Origin: Chlamydia felis Fe/C-56
Lineage (GTDB): Bacteria > Chlamydiota > Chlamydiia > Chlamydiales > Chlamydiaceae
Direction: 5' to 3'
Assembly (NCBI RefSeq): GCF_000009945.1
Contig: NC_007899.1
Coordinates: 1 to 64,000, forward strand
Length of the DNA stretch: 64,000 nucleotides
The notes under the pieces were generated by a model. The model worked only from the letters and a program-made list of their open reading frames with translations. It had not been told where the DNA came from and made no database searches. Shown here one piece after another: positions 8,127-17,804 of the stretch. The position numbers were made by a program, and so were the translations under genes. Within the stretch, counting starts at the first letter, position 1. Each line of letters begins with the position of its first letter.

Positions 8127-8969
8127 TTAGCCGATGAAACCTTGAACAAAATTGAGTACTGAAGATATCAACCAGAAAATACCGATGACAAGCAAGGCGT
8201 GAGGTCCAAGTAAGGCTGGAGCAAAAGAGAAGAGTAAGCCAAGGATATCACTGACTAAATCAATCGCATTACAGACTAGGGAGAGAATTTTCTCTCTAAG
8301 TGTTTGACGTCGCTCTTCTATGGCTTCGCAGGAAGTCTCGCCCTCATTATTTCCTGAACGTACGTTATCTATGATAGAAAGAACATCATCGGCAGCACCG
8401 CAAGCAGAACTAATTGCTGATAAGCTGGTAGAAACACCGCCCAAACCTTTTGCGTGTTTCCCGAGGTTCATAAGATTTAGATTTCCTCCAGCAAAGCAAA
8501 CGCAGCTTGTTGCTTTTGATGCAAGACGAGTAACTTTACTTGCAATAGAAAGGGGAGATTTTAGAATTCGACATGGAACCAGTACGGTTTCTCCGTTTTC
8601 ATTTTTTACGGATTTAACGCCAATTTTGAAATTACCAGATGCAGAATCGACTTCATAAAACATGGCACCTGTTGCACATAAAGAGACCAAGGCTAATGTA
8701 TCCAAGCAACTGTTTATTCCTGAAGCAGTTCCGCAAGCAGACTCTAAAGAGGAAAGTTTTTGAAGAGTGCTTGAATTTTCTGGCCCTACAGACAACTTGG
8801 CAAGCATAACAGAAGAACCGACAGTACCGATCATGTCTCTTAACAAGCCCATGCTAGAATGAAAACCTTTAGCTTCTTTCCGAATTTTGTTACCGCACAC
8901 CTGAAACATGCGACTAGAAAAGATCGTAGACGATAGAGGAGAAGTTCTAACAAGGGTAGAAGCGGTCAT
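8127..8969 (-). CDS. Putative inclusion membrane (Inc-type) protein (CT618-like)
   Basis: This 280-residue protein lacks a Sec signal peptide. Near the C-terminus (about 233-280) it has a long hydrophobic region in two lobes separated by a GPH turn, the pattern of type III secreted Inc proteins. A weaker hydrophobic stretch lies at about 92-108. The N-terminus is Ser/Thr-rich (MTASTLVRTSPLSSTIFSS), as in many type III substrates. Cysteines are frequent in the centre. It lies 31 bases downstream of rpsT on the same strand. The homologue CT618 has been listed as an Inc protein; secretion of this one is inference. Confidence 0.75.
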   Translation of the reverse strand: MTASTLVRTSPLSSTIFSSRMFQVCGNKIRKEAKGFHSSMGLLRDMIGTVGSSVMLAKLSVGPENSSTLQKLSSLESACGTASGINSCLDTLALVSLCATGAMFYEVDSASGNFKIGVKSVKNENGETVLVPCRILKSPLSIASKVTRLASKATSCVCFAGGNLNLMNLGKHAKGLGGVSTSLSAISSACGAADDVLSIIDNVRSGNNEGETSCEAIEERRQTLREKILSLVCNAIDLVSDILGLLFSFAPALLGPHALLVIGIFWLISSVLNFVQGFIG

Positions 8970-9000
8970 TACTTACCTACTTATGATTATGATTAAATTT

Positions 9001-9297
9001 TTATACTTTTGCGTTAGCTCTTAATGTTGCGCGAGCTTTAATTCGAGCTGCTTTGTTGCTTTTAAAAACACCCCTTTTCACAGCTTTGTCAGCAACGCTA
9101 TAAACTAACTGTAAACCAGAAGAGATGCTTGTTTGATCGCCAGCTTTTAAAGCCGCTTCAAACTTTTTCATCATAGTTTTTGCTTTTGACTTAAAACTTT
9201 GATTGATCAAATTGCGTTTTTGCGCGGTTAAAATACGCTTTTCTGCAGAAGGTCGCTTTTTAGGACCACCTTTCTTAGTTGTTTTCTTGGGTGCCAT
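9001..9297 (-). CDS. rpsT: 30S ribosomal protein S20
   Basis: A 98-residue, strongly basic helical protein (start [11 protein letters not shown]; segment [18 protein letters not shown]; end [18 protein letters not shown]) matching S20, which binds 16S rRNA early in small-subunit assembly. The length is slightly above the usual 87 residues because of a Lys-rich N-terminal extension. GGAG precedes the start codon closely on the minus strand. It is divergent from the gene at 9589, with 291 bases between them. Confidence 0.95.
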   Translation of the reverse strand: MAPKKTTKKGGPKKRPSAEKRILTAQKRNLINQSFKSKAKTMMKKFEAALKAGDQTSISSGLQLVYSVADKAVKRGVFKSNKAARIKARATLRANAKV

Positions 9298-9588
9298 TAT
9301 TACTCCAAAAATAAGGCTTTTTCAGGGCAAAAGAGTAAATTTATCTTAACATTCAGGCTTGTGCTTGAAGGTTATAATATACTGTCTTGCAGTAGGGTCA
9401 GGATTGTAAAAGAACGGAAAATAAAAAGGAATAAAAACAGGGAAAAATGACCGGTATTTTATGGAAGAGATAAATAAACTTTTATGCGAACATAAAAAAA
9501 ATAGAATTAATCGAGTGGTTTTTTCTAAAAAGAGTTTGATGGGCAAAGCGGGCTTTTGCGAGTTAATGACACAAGGATTTGAATTTTT

Positions 9589-10794
9589 ATGTCGTTTGTG
9601 AAAAAATTTTTTCACCCAATTTCTCGGTGCTACAACTATTTTTTTCCTGTAGCGGTGTTTCTCCTTCCCCTTGTTTTCCTACCTTTTTTCTCCCCTTCTC
9701 AGAAAAAATATGGCTATTTCATTTTTTCAATAATTTCTTCTGTTGGATGGTTTTTTTCTATTGGTCTCAGAGAGAAGCAGTTGAAGATGGCCGCAGGTCA
9801 TTTGTTGCAGGCTAAAATCCGTAAAATTGTTGAGAAGGATGAGGGGTTAAGAAAAATTTGTGAGTCGGTTGAGGAGCGTCAAAATGAAAGTCGACAGTTA
9901 AGGTCTCAGAATCAAAAACTGCTCAATCAATTGCTTCAGGTTCGTAGCGTTTTTATGAAAAGCAAATCTGATACCCAGCGCTTAGAGGGTTTGGTTGCTC
10001 ATTTAAGGGAGGAGAATCAGTGTCTACAATTACAATTAGATGCGCTAACTCAAGAATGCCGAGAAAAGGAAGAGCAAAGTCAGCAGTTGAATCGAGAGCT
10101 TGCCGAAGCTTTAGCTTATCAGCAGGTGCTTAATGAAGAGTACCAGGCAACTTTTACAGAACAACATAACATGCTGGACATGCGACAAGTTTATATCGGA
10201 AAACTCGAGTCAAAAGTGCAAGACTTGATGTGTGAGATTCGTAATTTATTGCAGCTTGAATCGAGTATGGTAGAAAGTTTGCCTAGACAGGCTACAACAA
10301 ACTCTCAAGAATTGCCGAAACAACTTCTTTCGGAATTAAAGAAAATAGCTTTTAAAGTGGAAAACGCGGAAGCGGCTTCTTCTTTGACAACCTCCCGTTA
10401 TATAAGATCAGAATCTTCTGTGCACAACTACTCGTTAGAGTGTCGTCAGTTATTTGACAATCTGAGAGAAGAAAACCTTGGAATGCTCTTTGTTTATTCC
10501 TCCCAATCACAGAGGGCGGTTTTTGCAAACTCTTTATTTAAAACTTGGACTGGGTATGGGGTGGAAGATTTTTTACATGCTGACGGGGATCTTGTTGTGT
10601 CTGGATTGTCTCAATGGGAAACGGATCTTCGTTTGCATGATCGACAAGAGCGATCGGGGAAAATAATAATCAAAACAAAAACCCATGGTCAAATTCCTTT
10701 TTACTACTGCTTAACTGTTTTAAATAAAGGTCCTCTGCATAATCATGTGCTTGGCGTTCTTTACCCGGCGCGCGTAGATGCTCTTCGTGGATAG
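9589..10794 (+). CDS. Membrane-anchored coiled-coil protein with a PAS-like C-terminus (CT616-like)
   Basis: 401 residues. Two hydrophobic segments (about 17-35 and 43-60) make a membrane hairpin. A long coiled coil (about 75-235) follows, rich in Glu, Gln, Leu and Arg. The C-terminal region (about 290-400) includes ANSLFKTWTGYGVEDFL, which resembles the PAS pattern of Asn, a hydrophobic pair and TGY. That suggests a sensory or dimerising fold without any attached kinase. The ATG at 9589 is the only good start. It is 110 bases upstream of rpoD on the same strand. Function is unknown to me; the PAS reading is inference from one motif. Confidence 0.75.
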   Translation: MSFVKKFFHPISRCYNYFFPVAVFLLPLVFLPFFSPSQKKYGYFIFSIISSVGWFFSIGLREKQLKMAAGHLLQAKIRKIVEKDEGLRKICESVEERQNESRQLRSQNQKLLNQLLQVRSVFMKSKSDTQRLEGLVAHLREENQCLQLQLDALTQECREKEEQSQQLNRELAEALAYQQVLNEEYQATFTEQHNMLDMRQVYIGKLESKVQDLMCEIRNLLQLESSMVESLPRQATTNSQELPKQLLSELKKIAFKVENAEAASSLTTSRYIRSESSVHNYSLECRQLFDNLREENLGMLFVYSSQSQRAVFANSLFKTWTGYGVEDFLHADGDLVVSGLSQWETDLRLHDRQERSGKIIIKTKTHGQIPFYYCLTVLNKGPLHNHVLGVLYPARVDALRG

Positions 10795-10904
10795 GCCTAT
10801 CATCTACAATGCATATTAAAAATCCCTAGATTTCCTATCTTTCTTTGGCTAAACTGTTACCCAAAGGCTAGGGCCCTATTATTTTGTTGCAACCCAATAA
10901 TTAC

Positions 10905-12623
10905 ATGCTCATGAATACACAAAATGGCCAGGCTACGGAAGCGGCTCATGAAGAAGAAGCTCAGAAAAAGTTAGAGGAACTTGTTTCTCTAGCTAAGGAT
11001 CAAGGCTTTATCACTTACGAGGAGATCAACGAGATCCTTCCAATGTCATTCGACACACCTGAACAAATTGATCAGGTGCTGATTTTTCTTGCGGGAATGG
11101 ATATCCAAGTCTTGAATCAGGCTGATGTTGAACGACAAAAAGAAAGAAAAAAAGAGGCCAAAGAGTTAGAGGGGTTAGCCAGGCGCACAGAGGGAACACC
11201 AGACGATCCTGTGCGCATGTACCTAAAAGAAATGGGAACAGTTCCTCTTTTAACTAGAGAGGAAGAAGTTGAGATTTCTAAGAGAATAGAGAAGGCCCAA
11301 GTTCAGATCGAACGTATTATTTTACGTTTTCGTTATTCCTCGAAAGAGGCGATTTCTATCGCGCAGTATCTGATTAATGGTAAAGAGCGTTTTGATAAAA
11401 TTATTTCAGAAAAAGAAGTTGAAGACAAAGCGCATTTCATAAAATTGCTCCCTAAATTGATAACTTTGCTTAAAGAAGAGGACGCGTATTTAGAGTCTCT
11501 GCTTTTAGCTTTAAAGCAAAATAATTTGTCTAAACAAGAGGCTGCAAAGTTAAGCGATGATTTAGAAAAGTGTCGTATCCGTACGCAAGCATATCTGCGT
11601 TGTCTCCATTGTCGTCACAATGTTACCGAAGATTTTGGTGAGGTTGTCTTTAAGGCATACGATTCTTTCCTACAATTAGAGCAGCAAATTAATGATTTGA
11701 AGGTTCGGGCGGAAAGGAATAAGTTTGCTGCGGCAAAATTAGATGCGGCTAAGCGTAGATTATACAAGAGAGAGGTTGCTGCGGGAAGAACTCTAGAGGA
11801 GTTCAAAAAAGACGTGCGTATGTTGCAACGGTGGATGGACAAGAGCCAAGAGGCCAAAAAAGAAATGGTTGAGTCCAACCTCCGTTTAGTGATTTCTATA
11901 GCTAAAAAATATACCAACCGAGGGTTGTCTTTCTTAGATTTGATTCAGGAGGGCAATATGGGTTTGATGAAGGCTGTAGAAAAATTTGAATATCGCAGAG
12001 GATATAAATTTTCTACCTATGCCACCTGGTGGATCCGGCAAGCGGTTACTCGGGCCATTGCGGATCAGGCACGAACTATTCGTATTCCAGTACACATGAT
12101 TGAAACCATAAACAAGGTTCTTCGTGGTGCAAAAAAATTAATGATGGAAACAGGTAAAGAGCCTACTCCAGAAGAGTTGGCGGAGGAATTAGGTTTAACT
12201 CCTGATCGGGTGCGGGAAATTTATAAAATTGCCCAACATCCAATCTCTTTACAGGCAGAAGTTGGTGAAGGAGGAGAAAGCTCCTTCGGAGACTTCCTAG
12301 AAGATACCGGAGTGGAGTCTCCAGCAGAGGCCACCGGCTATTCTATGCTGAAAGATAAGATGAAAGAGGTTTTAAAAACCCTTACAGATCGTGAGCGCTT
12401 TGTTTTGATTCATCGTTTTGGTCTTTTAGATGGAAAGCCTAAAACTCTTGAGGAGGTTGGTTCAGCGTTTAACGTGACTCGAGAGCGTATTCGTCAGATT
12501 GAAGCTAAGGCTTTAAGGAAGATGCGACATCCGATTCGTTCCAAACAGCTGCGAGCCTTCCTTGATCTTTTGGAAGAGGAAAAAACGGGCTCTGGTAAAG
12601 CAAAAAATATCAGAGGCAAGTAA
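10905..12623 (+). CDS. rpoD: RNA polymerase primary sigma factor (sigma-66)
   Basis: Major sigma factor directing RNA polymerase to housekeeping promoters. The ATG at 10905 gives 572 residues and aligns with the sigma-66 N-terminus without gaps as I remember it; a TTG at 10884 would add seven residues. Region 1.2 is at [12 protein letters not shown]. Region 2 is at [17 protein letters not shown] followed by [16 protein letters not shown]. Region 3 is around [12 protein letters not shown], and region 4 contains [20 protein letters not shown]. It lies downstream of CT616 and 68 bases before folX. Its availability is thought to be tuned by the Rsb pathway, whose RsbU is also in this window. Confidence 0.98.
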   Translation: MLMNTQNGQATEAAHEEEAQKKLEELVSLAKDQGFITYEEINEILPMSFDTPEQIDQVLIFLAGMDIQVLNQADVERQKERKKEAKELEGLARRTEGTPDDPVRMYLKEMGTVPLLTREEEVEISKRIEKAQVQIERIILRFRYSSKEAISIAQYLINGKERFDKIISEKEVEDKAHFIKLLPKLITLLKEEDAYLESLLLALKQNNLSKQEAAKLSDDLEKCRIRTQAYLRCLHCRHNVTEDFGEVVFKAYDSFLQLEQQINDLKVRAERNKFAAAKLDAAKRRLYKREVAAGRTLEEFKKDVRMLQRWMDKSQEAKKEMVESNLRLVISIAKKYTNRGLSFLDLIQEGNMGLMKAVEKFEYRRGYKFSTYATWWIRQAVTRAIADQARTIRIPVHMIETINKVLRGAKKLMMETGKEPTPEELAEELGLTPDRVREIYKIAQHPISLQAEVGEGGESSFGDFLEDTGVESPAEATGYSMLKDKMKEVLKTLTDRERFVLIHRFGLLDGKPKTLEEVGSAFNVTRERIRQIEAKALRKMRHPIRSKQLRAFLDLLEEEKTGSGKAKNIRGK

Positions 12624-12691
12624 CTAAACTTATTTTATAACTTTTAGGTGTTACCGCAGAACAGTATCAGTTAATTATACAAGATTTTCGT

Positions 12692-13033
12692 GTGTGGGTG
12701 CGTCTTGGAAGCACTCCAGAAGAGCGTTGTTTAAAGCAGCCTGTTTTAGTTTCTATAGTTCTTTCTTTTATAGAAGAGCCCTCAGTTTGTGTTTCTGATG
12801 ATCTTAGTGACGCATGCTGCTATGTTGAGATAACTTCTTTAATAGAAGAAATTGCTTCCAGTCAACCTTGTGCTTTAGTGGAGCATTTGTCTAAGCTTTT
12901 AATGGATGCTTTAGAAACAAGGTTACAGGACAAGGTGTCTAAAATAGATTTAGAGGTGCGTAAAGAGCGTCCTCTTGTTCCAAACTTGTTAAAGCCCATT
13001 TGCTTTAGGATAAGTAGGAAAATCTCGCCATGA
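12692..13033 (+). CDS. folX: Dihydroneopterin aldolase-like protein
   Basis: Expected to convert dihydroneopterin to 6-hydroxymethyl-dihydropterin in folate synthesis. The [13 protein letters not shown] segment near the N-terminus and LIEEIA in the middle fit the FolB/FolX family. The first usual start codon, GTG at 12692, appears too far downstream: the frame is open from 12641, and the residues before GTG (QLIIQDFR) look like the missing first beta-strand. No ATG, GTG or TTG exists there, so the true start may be unusual. It is 68 bases after rpoD and overlaps folKP by 4 bases. Product confidence is good; the start is uncertain. Confidence 0.8.
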   Translation: MWVRLGSTPEERCLKQPVLVSIVLSFIEEPSVCVSDDLSDACCYVEITSLIEEIASSQPCALVEHLSKLLMDALETRLQDKVSKIDLEVRKERPLVPNLLKPICFRISRKISP

Positions 13034-14373
13034 CAACACTCCACTCTGTTTGTTTGTCCCTGGGATCTAATCTGGGGAATCGCTTTGAAAATTTTCGCAA
13101 GGCATATTCTTTATTAAAAGAATTAAATATAGAAGATTTGCAAAGTTCTGTGATTTTGGAGACAAAGGCCTTATTGTTGCCGGGTTCTCCGAAAGAATGG
13201 GATTTACCTTTTTTTAATTCTGTACTTATTGGGAAAACAACACTCTCCCCTCAAGAGTTATTGTTGGGGATAAAACAAATAGAGCGCAGGCTTGGTAGAG
13301 ATCTTGATGCCCCGGTTTGGTCTCCTCGAGTGTTGGATATTGACATTCTCTTATATGGGGATGAAATTTGCCAACAGGACCATATAACTATTCCTCACAA
13401 GAGAATTTTAGAAAGGCCTTTTCTACTTTCTCTTTTAGCGTCGCTTTGCCCTACTAGAAAACTTTATCAACCGGGTTCTGAGTGCCATTTAAAAACTTTT
13501 GGAGAAATCTCTCATCTTATTCCATGTCCCCAAGAGATGATTCTCAACAGTTTTTCTCCAAGCACTTTATTGATGGGGATAGTTAATGTTACTGATAACT
13601 CTATTTCAGATGGGGGACTGTATCTTGATCCAGAGAAAGCGGTTGCTCATGCTGAACAATTATTAGCTAAAGGTGCCTCTGTTATAGATTTCGGAGCTCA
13701 AGCGACCAATCCTAAGGTAAAACATCTTCTGGATGTAGATCAAGAATGGAAACGACTAGAGCCTGTCTTAAATCTTCTTGCTGACAAATGGTCAGGACGT
13801 AATCAGTATCCTGATATTTCATTAGATACATTTTATCCTGAAATTATTCGGAGAGCTTTAGAAGTTTATCCTATTCGATGGATTAATGACGTCTCGGGTG
13901 GTTCGAAGGAGATGGCAAAGATCGCTAGAGATGCGAATTTACGACTGGTTATCAATCATTCTTGTTCTCTTCCGCCGTGTCCAAATAAGACCCTGGAGCT
14001 TTCTACTTGTGCTGCTGAGCAATTGTTTAGTTGGGGAGAAAAACAGATAGAAGCCTTTACGGCTTTAGGATTAAACCTGGATCAAATTATTTTTGATCCA
14101 GGCATAGGCTTTGGGACAAGTCCAATACAAGCATTGCATGTATTACACAGGATGAAAAAGTTTCGTGGGCTTGGTTGTGCTACGCTAGTAGGACACTCAA
14201 GGAAATCTTGTTTCTCGCTTTTAGGCAAGCATGATGCTAAAGATCGTGACTGGGAAACGGTTAGCCTATCGGTTTTGTTGCAACAGCAAGGGGTGAATTT
14301 CTTGCGAGTTCATGATGTTGAAGCCAACCAAAGGGTGTTATCTGCCGCAGCATGGCCTGGAGTTTATGTGTAA
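13030..14373 (+). CDS. folKP: Fused HPPK-DHPS (pterin pyrophosphokinase and dihydropteroate synthase)
   Basis: A 447-residue bifunctional enzyme. The N-terminal domain (1-165) is HPPK, with SLGSNLGNR at 10-18 and the metal-binding Asp103/Asp105 in [12 protein letters not shown]. The C-terminal domain (about 180-447) is DHPS, with [14 protein letters not shown] at 183-196, INDVSGG, DPGIGFG and GHSRKS. It makes the pyrophosphate and then condenses it with pABA. The pABA-loop motif STRPG of other DHPS enzymes reads ATNPK at 225-229. It overlaps folX by 4 bases and folA by 8, consistent with translational coupling. The pABA is probably supplied by the CADD gene at the end of this cluster. Confidence 0.95.
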   Translation: MTTLHSVCLSLGSNLGNRFENFRKAYSLLKELNIEDLQSSVILETKALLLPGSPKEWDLPFFNSVLIGKTTLSPQELLLGIKQIERRLGRDLDAPVWSPRVLDIDILLYGDEICQQDHITIPHKRILERPFLLSLLASLCPTRKLYQPGSECHLKTFGEISHLIPCPQEMILNSFSPSTLLMGIVNVTDNSISDGGLYLDPEKAVAHAEQLLAKGASVIDFGAQATNPKVKHLLDVDQEWKRLEPVLNLLADKWSGRNQYPDISLDTFYPEIIRRALEVYPIRWINDVSGGSKEMAKIARDANLRLVINHSCSLPPCPNKTLELSTCAAEQLFSWGEKQIEAFTALGLNLDQIIFDPGIGFGTSPIQALHVLHRMKKFRGLGCATLVGHSRKSCFSLLGKHDAKDRDWETVSLSVLLQQQGVNFLRVHDVEANQRVLSAAAWPGVYV

Positions 14374-14854
14374 AATACTTGGTATTGTAGCTTGTAGTCC
14401 TAGTGGGGTGATTGGAAACCAAGGAAAGTTGCCTTGGAGCTATTCTAAGGACATTGAATTTTTCGCAAAAACGATAGAAAACAAGCCCTTAGTTATGGGG
14501 AGAAAAACCTGGGAGGGTCTTCCTGAAAAATATACGAAGGGCCGTCAGATTTTCGTGTTTTCTAGAAGTTTTTATGACAATGCCGAGGGAGTTATTTGGG
14601 TGTCTTCGTTAGAGGAGTTTTTTAGTTTAGAACTTCCACCCTCCGTCTTTCTCATAGGTGGTGGGGACTTGTTTTCTTTGTTTTTAGAAAATCAACTTCT
14701 GACAGGTTGTTTTGTAACTCACATTCATCGATGTTATGATGGTGATGCTTTCTTTCCCCTGTCTTTATTGGTGGGGTGGAACAAGACTATTTTAGATGAA
14801 CAAGAGGATTTGACGTTTTGTTATTATGAAAGTCTCGCCGATAGTCACACGTAG
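14366..14854 (+). CDS. folA: Dihydrofolate reductase
   Basis: Reduces dihydrofolate to tetrahydrofolate with NADPH. The ATG at 14366 gives 162 residues, the usual DHFR length; an upstream ATG at 14312 would add 18 residues encoded within the folP end and is rejected. [14 protein letters not shown] contains the substrate-binding acid Asp29. [10 protein letters not shown] and FLIGGGDLF are the NADPH-binding segments. It overlaps folKP by 8 bases and the following gene by 29. Because thymidylate is made by ThyX, which does not itself oxidise folate to dihydrofolate, demand for DHFR may be mainly biosynthetic. Confidence 0.95.
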   Translation: MCKILGIVACSPSGVIGNQGKLPWSYSKDIEFFAKTIENKPLVMGRKTWEGLPEKYTKGRQIFVFSRSFYDNAEGVIWVSSLEEFFSLELPPSVFLIGGGDLFSLFLENQLLTGCFVTHIHRCYDGDAFFPLSLLVGWNKTILDEQEDLTFCYYESLADSHT

Positions 14855-15560
14855 AGTTCATGTTTGTGATAATCTTTATGAAATTTTAGAAGAAGCTCTT
14901 CCTCCTTTAGCCGAGAATTCTATCATTGCTTTATCTTCTAAGGTTTTAAGTCTTTGTGAAGGGGCTGTTGTTGATGTCAGAACCGTAACAAAGGAAGAGC
15001 TGATTAAGCAAGAATCTGATGCGTATATTTATTCAGAGCTTCATGATTTATATTTAACCAAGAAGCAGGGTGTTTTGATACCCTCTGCGGGGATTGACGA
15101 GTCCAATGCTGACGGTCATTATGTGTTGTATCCCCGGGATTTATTAGCTTCTACAAATGCTTTAGGAGCCTGGTTAAAGGACGTATATCACTTAAAGAAT
15201 CTTGGAGTCATTATTGTAGATAGTCATACAACACCTATGCGTCGCGGTGTTTTGGGATTAGGACTATGTTGGTATGGATTTTCTCCTCTATATAGTTATG
15301 TGGGCAAACCAGACTGTTTCGGCCGGCCCTTACGTATGACGCAAATTAATCTTTTAGATGCTCTATCAGTCTCTGCTGTTCTTTGCATGGGCGAGGGAGG
15401 GGAACATACTCCTTTAGCACTTATAGAAGAGGCGCCTAAAATAACTTTTCATTCTTCACCAACACTGCAATCGGATTTATCGTTGTTAGGTATAGATGAA
15501 GCTGAAGATTTATACGGTCCTATATTGAGTTCTATAGCATGGGAGTCTACACAGTTTTAA
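14826..15560 (+). CDS. CofE-like glutamate ligase acting as folate synthase substitute (CT611, FolC2)
   Basis: This 244-residue protein belongs to the coenzyme F420-0:gamma-glutamyl ligase (CofE) family. Recognisable segments are IALSSKVLSLCEGAVV near residue 37, ESDAYIY, TNALGAWLKDVYHLKNLGVIIVDSHTTPMRRGVLG near 105-140, and MGEGGEHTPLALIEEAP. Chlamydiae do not make F420. The C. trachomatis homologue is reported to replace FolC, adding glutamate to dihydropteroate. Its place within the folate cluster supports that role. The ATG at 14826 lies inside folA and overlaps it by 29 bases. CADD follows 16 bases later. Confidence 0.88.
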   Translation: MKVSPIVTRRVHVCDNLYEILEEALPPLAENSIIALSSKVLSLCEGAVVDVRTVTKEELIKQESDAYIYSELHDLYLTKKQGVLIPSAGIDESNADGHYVLYPRDLLASTNALGAWLKDVYHLKNLGVIIVDSHTTPMRRGVLGLGLCWYGFSPLYSYVGKPDCFGRPLRMTQINLLDALSVSAVLCMGEGGEHTPLALIEEAPKITFHSSPTLQSDLSLLGIDEAEDLYGPILSSIAWESTQF

Positions 15561-15576
15561 CTTTTTGGAGGCGTTA

Positions 15577-16281
15577 ATGAAACCCGATTTAGATTTGTTA
15601 GATAAAAACATCCAAGAAAAACACATGTTAAACCATCCTTTCTATATGAAATGGTCTAGGGGGGAATTAACGAAAGAACAGTTACAGACCTATGCTAAGG
15701 ATTACTATCTCCATATCAAAGCTTTTCCTCGTTATCTTTCATCTCTTCATAGTCGCTGTGACAATTTAGAAGCTCGTAAATTGCTTCTTGATAATCTTAT
15801 GGATGAAGAAACAGGTCACCCTAATCATATAGATCTTTGGAAAAACTTTGCGTATGCTTTAGGTGTTACTGAAGAAGAACTAGAAAATCATATTCCTAGT
15901 GCAGCAGCTCAGAAGAAGGTTGATACATTTTTACGTTGGTGTACTGGAGATTCTTTGTCTGCGGGTATTTCTGCTTTATACACCTATGAAAGCCAAATCC
16001 CTGCAGTTGCGGAGACAAAAATTTCTGGATTAAAACAATATTTCGGTTTTACTGCTCCCGAGGATTATGAGTATTTCACAGTACATCAAGATGTAGACGT
16101 GAGACATTCTCGTGAGGAAAGAGAACTAATACAGGCGTTGCAGAATAACGATGGTAATAAGGTTTTACAAGCTTCTAAAGAAGTATGTGATGCTTTATAT
16201 GACTTTTTAGATTCTTTCTTAGATGAAGAGAATTCTTGTTCAGAGACTGTTACTTCGTGTTGCTGTAAGTGTCGTCATTGA
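15577..16281 (+). CDS. CADD, self-sacrificing pABA synthase (dimetal, haem-oxygenase-like fold)
   Basis: The ATG at 15577 follows GGAG by six bases and gives 234 residues; a TTG at 15565 would add four. All metal ligands known from the C. trachomatis protein are present at equivalent places: Glu81, His88, Glu142, His174, Asp178 and His181 (C. trachomatis numbering; subtract four here). Tyr27, whose side chain becomes the pABA ring, and Lys152, the proposed nitrogen donor, are also conserved. The enzyme consumes its own residues, so it is single-turnover. It was first described as a protein binding host death domains. The C-terminus is Cys-rich (TSCCCKCRH). It is the last gene of the folate cluster. 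Confidence 0.95.
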   Translation: MKPDLDLLDKNIQEKHMLNHPFYMKWSRGELTKEQLQTYAKDYYLHIKAFPRYLSSLHSRCDNLEARKLLLDNLMDEETGHPNHIDLWKNFAYALGVTEEELENHIPSAAAQKKVDTFLRWCTGDSLSAGISALYTYESQIPAVAETKISGLKQYFGFTAPEDYEYFTVHQDVDVRHSREERELIQALQNNDGNKVLQASKEVCDALYDFLDSFLDEENSCSETVTSCCCKCRH

Positions 16282-16290
16282 TTTGGATTT

Positions 16291-16325
16291 TTCTCCTTCT
16301 CTTTGTACAACTAAGAGAAGGAGAA
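16291..16325. terminator. Intergenic hairpin between convergent CADD and recA genes
   Basis: The arms 16291-16303 and 16313-16325 are perfectly complementary over 13 bases, with a 9-base loop. It lies 10 bases after the CADD stop and 13 bases beyond the recA stop. Neither side has a strong T-run, so it may work as a weak two-way terminator or protect the 3' end. Confidence 0.55.
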
Positions 16326-16338
16326 TCTAGAAATTTAA

Positions 16339-17391
16339 TTAAACCACAGGTTGTATGGATTGCTCTTCTTTTTTCTCCTCTACAACTGTTGCTTTGGGTA
16401 CAGAAGTTACGTCTAAGATACGCTTTTCTAACTCGTCAAATAATTTCTTGTTTTTCTTAAGTTCTTCTCGAACGGCTTCTCTTCCTTGTCCTAACTTACG
16501 ATCTTGGTAGTTGAACCAAGAACCCTTTTTCTCTACGATATTGTGCTCTACAGCAAGATCTAGGATACATCCTGCAGAAGAAATACCCTCGTTAAATAAA
16601 ATATCAAATTCTGCTGTTCTGAATGGGGGTGCTAATTTATTTTTAGCAACTTTGACTTTGATGCGGTTGCCAAGATCAAAACTTTCATTACCTTTGATGG
16701 CTCCTATACGACGGATATCAATACGTATTGATGAGTAGAATTTTAAGGCTCGTCCACCTGTTGTTGTTTCAGGATTACCGAAGCTGACGCCTATCTTTTC
16801 ACGAATTTGGTTAATGAATATCGCGCAGGTTTGGCTACGTGCTAATGTTGCTGTAAGCTTGCGCAAAGCCTGAGACATCATACGTGCTTGTAGGCCTACA
16901 TGCACATCACCGATATCGCCTTCGAGTTCACTTTTAGGAACCAAAGCAGCTACGGAGTCAATAACGATAACATCAACAGCTCCCGATCTTGCCAATAGCT
17001 CAGCAATGCTTAGAGCATCTTCCCCACAATCAGGCTGAGAGATCATAAGATCATTGATATTCGCACCTATAAGAGAAGCATAGCCTGGATCTAAAGCATG
17101 TTCCGCATCGATATAAGCAGCAACGCCTCCCATCTTTTGAGCATTGGCAACGATGTGGGTAGCTAATGTAGTTTTTCCTGAAGATTCAGGACCAAAGATC
17201 TCAACGATACGTCCTTTTGGAACACCCCCAATACCTAAAGCTAAATCTAAAGATAAGGCTCCTGTTTTTATAGTTGAGATTTCATGAGTGGCCGAGTGTT
17301 TCCCTAGACTCATGATAGATCCAGAGCCAAATTGTTTTTCGATATAGGCAATAGCTGCCTCTAGTGCTTTTTTACGATCAGGTACATTCAT
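16339..17391 (-). CDS. recA: Recombinase RecA
   Basis: Forms filaments on single-stranded DNA and drives homologous strand exchange. The 350-residue length is normal. Walker A GPESSGKT is at 67-74, and the Walker B region is [20 protein letters not shown]. Loop 1 and loop 2 regions are present around [16 protein letters not shown] and [21 protein letters not shown]. The C-terminal tail is acidic and Lys-rich. GGAG lies about nine bases before the ATG. No close match to a LexA box is visible upstream, as expected because chlamydiae lack LexA. Confidence 0.98.
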   Translation of the reverse strand: MNVPDRKKALEAAIAYIEKQFGSGSIMSLGKHSATHEISTIKTGALSLDLALGIGGVPKGRIVEIFGPESSGKTTLATHIVANAQKMGGVAAYIDAEHALDPGYASLIGANINDLMISQPDCGEDALSIAELLARSGAVDVIVIDSVAALVPKSELEGDIGDVHVGLQARMMSQALRKLTATLARSQTCAIFINQIREKIGVSFGNPETTTGGRALKFYSSIRIDIRRIGAIKGNESFDLGNRIKVKVAKNKLAPPFRTAEFDILFNEGISSAGCILDLAVEHNIVEKKGSWFNYQDRKLGQGREAVREELKKNKKLFDELEKRILDVTSVPKATVVEEKKEEQSIQPVV

Positions 17392-17804
17392 TTATAGGTG
17401 CTCCTTTTTTCCACACTTTCTATGCAATAGTCCTTGTGTTGGGGACTTTGAGAGAAGAATGGGTAAGCTTCTTCTCGTAATTAGCTAAGAGATGTCAGAG
17501 TGGTGATTTTTGATGATAGATGTATGCTTGGCTTTTCTTTTGATTTTTATGGATAACCCAATTTTTTACACCAGTCAAGATAGAAAGCAGTTGTAAATGT
17601 AGCATTTTCTGTTTTTATAAAGTTCGTCGTAATACGGATAAAAGATACTTAGTTATTCACCTTGACAGGGGAATGCCATCATACACACAGATTGTGTTAT
17701 TGACAATTCACTGATTTAATAGTGGAAGTGAGAAGCTATTAGTAATGAAGAATTAAGTATCTGCAAAGGTGTTTGAGAACACATTCTTTAAGGGTAAGGG
17801 CATG
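17392..17804. other. 413-base intergenic region between recA and the cyclo-ligase gene
   Basis: No gene, tRNA or strong hairpin is seen. Both neighbours are on the minus strand, so the recA promoter should lie near 17400-17480. Two TTGACA hexamers on the plus strand (17662 and 17700) lack a -10 element at a proper distance. The length is large for this compact genome. Confidence 0.4.

Noticed and set aside
8320-8658. 112-codon frame antisense to the Inc gene
   Set aside because: It lies wholly within a well-supported gene, with no ribosome site and no recognisable domain.
9346-9615. 89-codon frame on the minus strand between rpsT and the CT616-like gene
   Set aside because: Composition is Phe/Lys/Ser-rich from AT-rich DNA, with no ribosome site; it overlaps the start of a real gene on the other strand.
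17662-17730. Two TTGACA hexamers taken as promoters
   Set aside because: No -10-like hexamer lies 16-18 bases downstream, and no plus-strand gene follows.
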